A DNA stretch of 64,000 bases, taken from the NCBI GenBank assembly GCA_903813345.2, contig CAIIXF020000001.1, positions 21,163,915 to 21,227,914 on the forward strand, given 5' to 3'. The notes beneath the pieces were generated by a model, which saw only the letters and a list, made by a program, of their open reading frames with translations, was not told the DNA's origin and searched no databases. The translations under genes and the position numbers were made by a program. The DNA comes from Owenia fusiformis. Lineage: Eukaryota; Annelida; Polychaeta; Sabellida; Oweniidae. This document shows, piece after piece, positions 35,801 through 47,800 of this stretch (positions are counted from its first letter, which is position 1; every line of letters begins with the position of its first letter).

Positions 35801-38800
35801 CGGAATATAGACTGAGTTCAGCTTCATATAATCAAAGCCTTTAAAAGAAGGGGACCTCAAAAGCCATCTAGCTTCACAATTTGGACACCGAAATGCCTAG
35901 GTCAAAATCTAGGTCAAATTCATAGGTTTTCCTTATTTTTTCGATTCTGACACTACACTTTAATTATATTCTTCGAAATTGTGTATACATGTAGCCAAGA
36001 ATATGCTAATAGTGTTAGCCTTTTGCCGTCAGAAAGTATTTTGACCCACTTTTGAGATATGGTGTCCGAAAAGTAGGTCAAAATAAAAAGTTCTCCAAAT
36101 TGAATATATGAGTTATGAATTAAGGGTGGAATTTTGTCAGGAATCCGAATCTGCAAACCAAATTTCGATCCGATTTCTGGTTCGGAAGTTATGGCGTGTC
36201 CGAAAAGTAGGTCAAAATAAAAAATCTCCAAATAAATCTCCAAATTTAACGTATGAGTTATGAATTAGGGGTAGAATTTTGTCAGGAATCCGAATCTGCA
36301 AACCAAATTTCGATCCGACTTCCGGTTCGGAAGTGATAGCGTTTTGAAATTTCGAGAAAAATCGATCTGATGGTATCCTGATAGAAAGTCAAGAGTAGAG
36401 AAGAAAATATTGAAAAATTCATCCATCCTCCTATCTCATCCTACCCTATCCTTCCTATCTATCCTTCCTTCATATCTTTTCCTTCCTATCCTTCCTATCC
36501 TATCCTATCCTATCCTTTCTTCCTATTCTATTCTATCCTATCCTTCTTTCTTATTCTATCCTATCGTTCTTTCCTATTCTATCCTACCTTCCTATTTTAT
36601 TTATCCATCTCTTTGTAGATGACTCAGCTTATTCTGGATGACTCGGCTTATTCTGGATGACTCGGCTAAAAAAAGTCTAGATCTGGAGTCTGAAATTGAA
36701 CTTCGTTCAATTTCCAAAATCTAGTTATTCTTCTTTCCCAGTTTTCTCGTTAACTAGAAGATATTGAGTAAAGTCTTATATATGGTCCATTTAGGTCCTA
36801 GATCTAGTTTCTCGGAAATTGGGTCAAATTTTTATCTAGGTCAAAGGTCAAGAACTAGGTCAAATCCAGTACTTTGTCACTTTTTTCGATTTTCTCGGTC
36901 ATCCTTCAATATTTTCGATCCGGTTTTTTTTCATTGTATTCCTTATAAAAAAGTAGGAAACCTAGGGTCGATTTAGTTTTTTGATATCTCAAACCGATTT
37001 CGAGATATCAGTGTCTGAAAACGAGGTCCAAAAAAAAAGTTCTCCGAATCAAATGTCCAGGATATTAGTCTTATAGGAAATTTTCTCAGGATTCTGAATC
37101 TGAAAACGAAATTTGGATCTGACATCCAGTTCGGAAGTTATGGCGTTTTGAAAACTCAAAAATCGCTAAATTTGGTGCCCATGTTAAGTCAATGGGAAAA
37201 AATATTTTTTTGAAGTGAAAAATACGGAATATAGACTGAGTTCAGCTTCATATAATCAAAGCCTTTAAAAGAAGGGGACCTCAAAAGCCATCTAGCTTCA
37301 CAATTTGGACACCGAAATGCCTAGGTCAAAATCTAGGTCAAATTCATAGGTTTTCCTTATTTTTTCGATTCTGACACTACACTTTAATTATATTCTTCGA
37401 AATTGTGTATACATGTAGCCAAGAATATGCTAATAGTGTTAGCCTTTTGCCGTCAGAAAGTATTTTGACCCACTTTTGAGATATGGTGTCCGAAAAGTAG
37501 GTCAAAATAAAAAGTTCTCCAAATTGAATATATGAGTTATGAATTAAGGGTGGAATTTTGTCAGGAATCCGAATCTGCAAACCAAATTTCGATCCGATTT
37601 CTGGTTCGGAAGTTATGGCGTGTCCGAAAAGTAGGTCAAAATAAAAAATCTCCAAATAAATCTCCAAATTTAACGTATGAGTTATGAATTAGGGGTAGAA
37701 TTTTGTCAGGAATCCGAATCTGCAAACCAAATTTCGATCCGACTTCCGGTTCGGAAGTGATAGCGTTTTGAAATTTCGAGAAAAATCGATCTGATGGTAT
37801 CCTGATAGAAAGTCAAGAGTAGAGAAGAAAATATTGAAAAATTCATCCATCCTCCTATCTCATCCTACCCTATCCTTCCTATCTATCCTTCCTTCATATC
37901 TTTTCCTTCCTATCCTTCCTATCCTATCTTATCCTATCCTTTCTTCCTATTCTATTCTATCCTATCCTTCTTTCTTATTCTATCCTATCGTTCTTTCCTA
38001 TTCTATCCTACCTTCCTATTTTATTTATCCATCTCTTTGTAGATGACTCAGCTTATTCTGGATGACTCGGCTTATTCTGGATGACTCGGCTAAAAAAAGT
38101 CTAGATCTGGAGTCTGAAATTGAACTTCGTTCAATTTCCAAAATCTAGTTATTTCTAAGATTTACAATAACATCTTTTTAGCAAAATGTCCGATTTTCTT
38201 CCATATTAATGTGAACAAATATAAACAAACAAAGAATGATTTTATTGGTTGAGTCAACAATTTCAGTTATTAGGGAGGTTAAGATCGCACTATTTTGATG
38301 AACGTACACATGGAATGTGTAAACTTATGGTCCCCTATTCACGGTGTTATAGCATGACGGTTACGTCAAGGCGATTTGCAAAATTTTGCGGTAACGATAA
38401 CAAAAAATGGCGGATGGGAAAGGCAGCATGTCCTCTTTCTCGCCTGTAGGCAATATTCACAGATAAGATTTCCTTTTAAACTAGTTCCGTTCGGTGACGT
38501 ATATATGGATGGTTATAAAGACTGGGTCAAATCTGCCAGGTGGTCTACAAGAAACAGAATATAATCTGTAAACCTACCGACTGAGATATCAAAGTTTATA
38601 AGTTTTGATCCATTCTCGTGTTGTCTCAGTACATGAGCCACTCAAAATATTAACTGTAAGTATAAGTAAACTGTGTATAACTACTGCAAATTCAAAATAC
38701 ATTATTATGGCTTGAGTAGAACATATTAGGTGGTTTCCAATGCTCAATTGGCTTTGTATGATCGTATGTAGGTTACATCTATATACCACACGGTTTTTAG

Positions 38801-41800
38801 GCAATGTAGACCATGCCCTAACAACAAAAACAAAAATAAACAAATTACTAAATTTTCGTGTAGTTTTGAATTTCAAACTCGACAGTTTTTCTCTTATTTC
38901 ATGTTATCCCCGGGCATCAATTTGCAAAGGCTACGTTCAAAATATACATTACTGAAAGTATCACCGAATGCGATTCTTACATAAATCGTTCATCCTTTCA
39001 TTGATACACAGAAGTAGAAAATAATGCGCAAACCTTAGTTTTCTCTTCCATCGCGGCCATTTTATTGGATAAATCAGTGAACGTAGCTGTCCAACCTCGT
39101 TTTCAGAGGTGGCGTAACCGTCATGCTATAACACCGTGCTATTGACTATTTTCACATCACTGGCCTCTTTTTGCCTGATTGATATAATGCCAATTGATGT
39201 AATGGTCCCCAGTTAAACCAGTTGAGAGATGGACAACATTACTGGGGGTCATAACAGTACTCGTTCATGTTCAAGTTCTCACACAAGTGTTTTACACAGT
39301 CTGTAGCCAGCTTTTACCAAGGGGTAGGAGCAGTTTTACCAAGGGCAAAGCTTTTGCCTAGGGATGAACTTTTTGACAGTTTTGGTTAAAAAATCATGCA
39401 AAGTGCTCAGATTGGTGAGAAACTGCATCATCTTGAAAGAATCTCTTGGGGGAGCAGCAGCTCCCTTTATCTCTCCCCCTCTACCTGCCTACGAGCCTGT
39501 GTACTTAACCTCTCTAATGTTCATGATCAATACTAAATGTAAAATTTTCACATTTTTCATATTTCTACTATTCATATTGAACAATCCCCATTCATGTCAT
39601 TTTAACACGTCCTTAATCCCTTGTTTTCTAGTCGTATGTGCTTTTATTATTCAGTTTCACAATCTATTGTTTTGCCATGCCAGTTTTACATGTTTGCATG
39701 CTGAGTTTGTTTTATGTAATGTTTTTTGTTCCTTATATGGTTTACACATTCACTCAGTTGAGTTGGGGTGTTGCCCCATTACTAGTTAATGTTGCCTAGA
39801 GTTTGTGACTGTACATACACAAAGTATTTCAAATATATATTTTAGAAAACATTTTATATTTGATTCCCACCCAAGGGTCTTCCACTCACCCATTAACATA
39901 AACAAAACATGAACTCTAATAAAAATGCCAACAAGACTGCAAGGGAAACTTAATCTATGAATTGGACTTTGCCATATCACATGTATTAGTCCCATGACCA
40001 GGGAGGGGGAGGAGGGGGGTTGAGAGACGACCCTCTCCCCTAGGCACATTTTCTGTCAACATCCTGCAATTTTTCACCACTTTAGTACTTTTCAAGTGAT
40101 GTTCGGATGATGCTTTCATTTAATTGCTTGCACTGATGGTTTCTCTTGAAAATTCATGCACATAAGGTGATCTAGTATTTCAACACAGGACCATGAAAGC
40201 GCTATTTGAGCTTGAAGTAGAAGTATTCATAGTATTACTGTTTGTATTATTAATCTCTATGATTTTTCAATAGGCTAACTCAGTCAGTGAATGCAGGATT
40301 AAAACACAACACACATGAGTAATTCACCCACCTATGCATGTTATTATTGAAAAACATTGCCATCTTTTACATCACTCCTAAATTATTTTTGTAAACATGC
40401 ATTTTTGTAGAGGTTCATTTTTTCAAAAAAAAATCAAAAACAAACTTCATGGAGTTCCTTACATATTTTACTTGATGAAACATGTGTTCAAGTACAATGT
40501 AACTTTGCATGAAAAATTGTAAAAAAAATGAGGGACGATGGTGAAAATGACGAATGTATTTTGAAAAAGTTTGTTGATGGGTGGATTAAACATGGATTAT
40601 ACGATAATCCAATTGATCTGGAAACTATTCTTTGAACTTTTCTTGAAGATTATAGATTCGCCTTTCCCAAGCATTTACTTTTTACAGCCAGAAACTACTC
40701 AACAAAAAATTATCAACTGTCAAAATTATCAAAAGTCTGTTGCGATACTTTCCCTGCTCCTTTCTTCTATGTCTGATGTCCAAAAGGCAGTTGCTACTGA
40801 ATGGACACACAGGTACTCCTACTCAAACTGTGTACAGTAGGTTAATAACAATGGTTGCTCCTCTACCTCAATGACAACCGTCACATGAGAACTCTGTAGT
40901 TTCTATCACACTTGAAAGAGAATTCTGCATGTACCATGACACCATGTACCAGGGAAAGGTTTCAACACTTATGTATTCAGAATGACTCAACCCTCAATAT
41001 CCTTTAAGGTTATTGAGAAACACGGAAAATTTCCAGTTCAACTGCCACATATGCTAGTATGATTGGTTGGGATTCTAGGCTCTCATTAGAATTTTTTTAT
41101 TTTATTTATTTATTAGGATAAAATGCTTCTACAACAGCGGCACTATTAAAATTTAGTGTGCATGCAAAGAGACTTATATACATACATACAGTAGGTTAAA
41201 ATCATTAAAAATACACTTAACTGTAAGGTTTGACAAAAACAAGTCACCAAAACGAAACTATTTATTTACTCCTAGGACATGTATGCCTATTAAAAAACTA
41301 AAAATGACATCATGCCTCAATTTATTATCAAACATTAGATAACAAGTGTCAAAGTGGAGATTGAAGAACACAAACAAACATAATATAGTGGTTTCCTATA
41401 CATCGCAGCTCTAAAATACAAAGTATTTCAATTCAAAAATGAATTTTACAATACCTACTACTAACAATGGAACAATTGGTCTACAACTGACTACAACAGT
41501 GACAACTGCAAGTCTTAATGGTAAGTAGAACTTCTCAGAGATTAAAGGTCATGAAATTAATCTTAAAGGGGAATTATTTAAACAAAATCTAAAAAGGCCA
41601 TGAATAACCAAGTGAAATAATAAGTACTTTGATAGAAATATTTAAATCAAATCATGGATAATGTTAAAAAATGATGAACACTAACCCCTAATTTTTCTTT
41701 TCAAAATATAAAGTACATGGAGGGAGTACATGCCATAAGTGTTTCTGATTTTTGAAAAATGTGAACACACATTCATCATAAATATAGATCACCATATGTC

Positions 41801-44800
41801 ATGGCATACAAGCAATTCAGAATAACGTTGTTATCTGATTCAAATGACACGTCTTATTATGGTGCCCTTATTACAACGTCAATAAATTAAATGGTTTGAT
41901 TTGTTTTCTTATAAACACATCCTGTTCTTCTTTAATTAGTGTTGCAAGTACATATCAGTCAATGTTTACAAATGTTAACTTGAAAAACAGCAACTACACG
42001 GAGTAGCAAATCCCACCGAACAAAACATGTTTCGATAAATGGTGGCCATATAAAATTTGAGCCAAATCCATCCACTAGTATTTGAGTTAATATTTAAGTT
42101 AATATTTGAGACAATGTTTTTATGAAACATGGTTGCCATTTTGAAATTCAGCTCAAATGTCCCAAGGCATCGGCATATAAAATTTAATCCAAATCCGTCA
42201 ACTGGTACTTGAGTTATCAAGGATTACATGTTTAATGAAAAATGGTGGAGATTTCAATAAATAGCAGCCACCTTGAAAATTTATTTTCAAGCAGAGCTCC
42301 TTATTTCTCGGAATCAGTTTATAAGTAAATCTGTCCACTGGTATTTGAGTTATCAAAGATTACCTTTTTTATGAAAAATGGCAGCCATTTTGAAATTCAG
42401 CTGACATCTTTGAAGTTTCTTCTGAAGCAGATCTCCTTTTTCCCTAGACATCAGTATATAAAATTGGAACCAAATCCATCTACTGGTATTTGAGTTATCA
42501 ATGATTACGTCTTTTTACGAAAAATGGAGGCCATTTTGAAACTCAGTGGCCATGTTGAAAATGTCTTCTTGAGCAGAACTTCTTTGTCTCTGGGCATCAG
42601 CATACAGAATTTGAACCAAATCTGTCAACTGGTATTTGATTTGATTTAAGGTTACGTTCTTTTACAAAAAATGCGGCCATTTTGAAATTTAGCTGCCATC
42701 TTGAAAATCCCTTCTTGAGCAGAGTTCCTATATCCCTAGGCATCAGCATATAAAAGTTGAACCAAATCCATTCAATGGTATTTGAGTTAACAAAGATAAT
42801 ATTATTTTACAAAAAATGGCAGCCATTCTGAAATATAGCAGCCATCTTGAAAATGTGTTCTCGAGCAAGACTCCTTTGTACCCAGGCAACAGCATATAAA
42901 ATTTGAGCCAAATCCATCCACTAGTATTTGAGTTATCAAAGATTTTTTTTCTGAAAAATGGTCGCCATTTTTAATTAAGCGTCCAAAATTCTTTCTCGAG
43001 CAGAGGTCCTACACCCATAAGGCATAAGCCTATAAAATTTGAATCAAATCTGTCAACCGTTATTTGAGTTATTGCCTGGACAGACGGATGAACGGACAGA
43101 CGTCATTTGTTGCTGCTGCATCAGTGTCTTCATTCGTTTTCGGACGGAGGGACGGACGGCTTCCCTATATGCCCCTCAAACTTCGTTCAGTGGGATAATA
43201 AACATCCCTACTTAATAACATGCTTGTGTTAAAGGGACATTTTGCTCTATCTGAACACATTTATTAATTGAACAGTTATTTAAGCAATATTGTTTCAAAC
43301 AGGTAATATTTTATGAAAAGTGTTTATACAACTAAGACAGATTAATGTTTCAAATATGACTATTTAATGTTTAAATTGGGTGTTCATATTACATTGTTAA
43401 AATGGTAGTCAATAGAAGGGAAAATTGGGACTGTAAAAAGTGTTCGCAAATGCTGGTCCCTAAGTTGTATTGACTTCACTTAAACCAAAAATTGTTAAAA
43501 TGAGAAACATCTTATGCAATAAATGTATATAAGACGCTGAGAAAACATTTGTTTGATTCTAGCTGGTGAAATAGCTGGAGTTGCAGCTGCTGTGGCTATA
43601 CCACTGATCCTAGTAGTGGTGTGCATAATTTGCAGACAAATAAAAAGGAGCAAAATGAGCAAATCTGAAAGCAATCCTGATAGCAGCACTATGGGACAAA
43701 GTGAGTGTATAGGGTTTAAAGGAGGATATATACACAGCAAAAGATTCTATAGGGTGGTCCAAAGGAGTACAACATATATACAATATTACACAAAAAATAT
43801 TTAAAATATTCAAATTTTTTCTGAGCATAGTTCATTCAATTGCTTATTTCCTGAAAAGGTTATATAGATGCAATCGATCCACCATGGTATTGTAAAACAT
43901 TTCAAAGCTTTTTTTAAGAACATGTTGATCACTATTCGCTTTTTATAAAAAAGTATGTTTACAAATATGATTCAGTCGAACACTCTTGTGTCAATGCCAA
44001 GGAATATCCAAATAATTGAATATACGGGTATTTATTTTAGGGAAGAAGGAACGTGTCAAATGTAGCATTGATGTTCTGTTAGGGAGAGGGCTTCATTTAT
44101 TCGTCATTTATACAAGTTTAAGTTTATTTCCCCATCGAACAAAATAATAACCTTCAACTATGACTGATACCAAACAATATGGAATCAAAATGTGTATCAA
44201 GCTGACAGATTTGATCTTCTGATGCAAAAATCTTGAAAGTTTGTCCAAGCTGAAGTTCATTATCAAAAAAATCAACAAATAGCAAATTGAAAGAATTAGT
44301 TTGAAATGAAGGTCTGAGTTTGAATTTAAAATTCAGTAGAAAATGGGCCATATTAAACATTAGGTTGTTGAACCCATTAACACAAAAAGCTACACCAATA
44401 AACTATCTGAGTAAACTATACAACAAATGCATGTTTGGATGAACTATACTCAGTAAAACTCTTGTGTATTTTAGTGGAGGAATTTTTCTCCATACATTTA
44501 GTAACGTTCCACTTTAAAGATCACCCTGTATACCTCTTGAGTTCAAGATTTTCATTCAACAAAGTATCCTGCTTTGAAAGAATCCCTTAAACAATTTATG
44601 ATAAAGAGAAACATCGGCACAAGGGTTAAAATACAAGCAGAACTCTTTAGTGTGATTAAATATGCTATCTGTCTCCTTTCTCATTTCTATATTTCTAATG
44701 TATTTATTTGACAGCAACAACATAATTGTAATGTATTTGTCCCAGGATGTTCAACTAGTGTAGTATAGTACTGTAAAATATACTTAAATGTTTCTTATCT

Positions 44801-47800
44801 TTAAAAGTTTCTAAAGTTTAATTTCTAATAGACTAAGGGTTATCACTATCTGATAAAATCATGTTCTCTGTCATAGATAAATCTAATGAATACATGTACT
44901 TCTATATAATATAACCATGGCTGGAACTTTGAATTTATGTAATCTTAAAAACAACTTGAAATAAGTCAGGTTGATTTTTAAATTTTGTAAAGCTAGCACT
45001 TGAACTGCAAAAGACATTAGGACTTAAGGCGATCGAAGTGAACCCAAATATTTTCTTTTATTTGTAATACATTATAATAGCTAACATACTACTATTCCAC
45101 TTATCACTACATCTTTTCCAGTTCTGGTTTTCTAGTTGTAAATATTATATAAAGTTCACAATTTTATTCATCCATTTTATTTCTGTTTTTGTCAAACTAT
45201 TTCGATTCTGTAAATGCTAAACATAGATTGATGAACATGCACATGTATATGTTTATGTTACAGATGTAGGATTTTTACCAGGGGGAGGAAGCAATAAGCA
45301 GTGAGATCTGGCTGACTGGACTAATGAGACATTTACTTTCATGTACAATTTGACTCTCCTTATGTTATTGTGTTTAACCAAGTGATCTCCAAAACATTAG
45401 AGCAACTGGTGCCCATTGAAAATTGTGTCTCCCCGTTGGGAATCTGTTTGCACCATATCAAATTGATGAAATATTGATTTGATGAAAACAGGTAACTTAA
45501 GATTTAGCTCTCTGTTTCTGAAAAACCCTAATGAAATCACTGGTTACACATGAGGACCCAGTATATCTCAGAACAATGAATTTTATTTTATTATATGTTA
45601 TCTTATATATATATATGTTATATGTTGCTAAGTGATTGGCTGCTTATTGTATTTGAATTGTTGATAAACAATTGCAACTGATGACATGCAACATATTCAT
45701 TTATACTAGCTATCTGTCATGCCAATAGGTGAAAGATGTGACATTGTTGTGAAACAAAAATGAAAATTTATTTACATTTACTTTAATCTAGTCAATTAAT
45801 TACAAATCATGTTGCATGTACAGTAGTTGCAGGCCCACACACAGTTTTTGCTAATGGGGGTTCACTTATAAAAAATTCCAGATGAGGTTCACATTTGTCA
45901 ACTTTAGCGAACCCGCCCCCCTGGCTATGGGTCTGAGTTGCATGTACACTATATGTGCAATATGATTTTTCAGAATTATCTCATCTTAGATTTGTTAAAA
46001 ATGTTATGTTTATTTTTCAAAGTTTATACATACTGTAGTCTATTGAATATGTTTATTAAATAGTAATTAGAGTTTAGAAGAACTTTGTAGTTAGCTATTA
46101 TTTAAACTATGTATCTTAAAGTGTATTATGAGGTTATATAATGGTTGTTTCTGTATATTGTGTTTATACTAAAGTGAGTATATGATATATTCACGAGTGA
46201 CTGAAGGGAATGAGTGAATATATCATATACTCACGAGAGTATAACGATATACAGAATCAACCATTATATGATCTTATTATCCCACCCTAAATCTAAATTG
46301 AGCAGTTGTATGATCAAGTTGGAGAGTTGTATACGCAGCCCAGGGGTTGTTTACACTATCTAGGAGTTGTATATCAAGTCGAAGAGTTGTATACGCTGCC
46401 CAGGAGTTGTATACGCTGCCCAGGAGTTGTATATCGTTCTTAAGAGTTGTATACGATGAGTGTTGGTTTTATATTGCAGTTATACAATCCTATTATACAA
46501 TCATATAAAGCACTTAGGGTGGGATAAATACCCCTATATGAAAGTTTGACACCACATACAAGACATGCTATCAATTCCTAAAACTTACAAAACTGCAATA
46601 ACATAGATGCGAGCAGGTAGTTTACCAGTTTCACCACCAGGTGACTTATTCAAGTCAGATAGCATGAAAGGTGTCGTAGAAAGTTCCCTTTATATTGAAT
46701 ATTCATCAGTTTCAGTGGACCAATTTTCATATCATTCTTATATTATGTATCTAATAGTTATCCAAATTTATATATCTCCAGTAAAAGAAAATCTCTGTCC
46801 AATACAATAAAAGATATGTCACTTTTTGTGATTTTATAACATGGGGTCTATGGGGAATCTCCCCTAACTAGAAGTCACATTTTCAAAGAAAATCAAATTT
46901 TCAAACTTAATAAACAATTTTTGAAACCACATTTCCAAATGAACTTTTACACATAGATTTCAAATATGACATCACTTTGGCTGAACTTTGAATATTTACT
47001 ATAATCAAGATTATTTCTACTCTCATCTAGTCTATTCTATAAAGGATGTGTCCGGATACATGCCCTTTTGGTCCCTCAGTCAAATGTATGTGAAATATTG
47101 TTTTTATTACTGTCCTAGTTATATTTGATAAGTATATTTACTTTTTCACGAGTTTTGATGCATAATGAACCCCCTGCTGAGAGTCAGAATAAGTATCCTA
47201 ACAACAACAAAAAATAGTCATTATTATAGAAAAATCACCAATGGCAACATGTATGACATACAAAGAAGAAATAACTGAAGACCCATGAAGAATTAAAAAG
47301 AAAATCATATTTTTGAAATATATTTAAGGATTAAAATTTTTTCAAACTTTTGAATTTCCCGCCAGTTTAATTTGAAGGGGGAAAAACAAGATGGCTGCCA
47401 TTTGATGTAAGAAATATCAGAAAAAAAGTTGCTTCACTTTTAGTTTTCACCATGAGCACAGTTTTCCGGTTTAGGTTTTTTGACTGATTATGACTCTTCA
47501 TCACCAGGGTCATGTATAGAGATTATAAAATTGAAACCAAAATGTTGTGCTCAGCATGAATTTGACTGAAATATGTGTAACTTCATCAACACAATTGAAG
47601 TCTCAAAACTTGATGCTCAGTAACTTTGAATGACTATAATCCCTTGATTACCCAGATAACCACCAATTCACTTATCCAGAAATACCATTCAATGTCTATA
47701 CAAAGAAAGTAAGCAATGTTTTGGAGGATATGTTTCAAACTTTTTGAATAAATAATTCATTTAATATTTGCCATTGATTTTTTTTCAATTCTGACAAAGT

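Noticed and set aside
31260-37667. Recurring 66-96 codon frames in the nested array
   Set aside because: They recur because the repeat recurs; frames are broken in sister units and show no domain.
39364-39789. 141-codon hydrophobic frame
   Set aside because: No domain, no splice or start support; composition follows T-rich intronic DNA.
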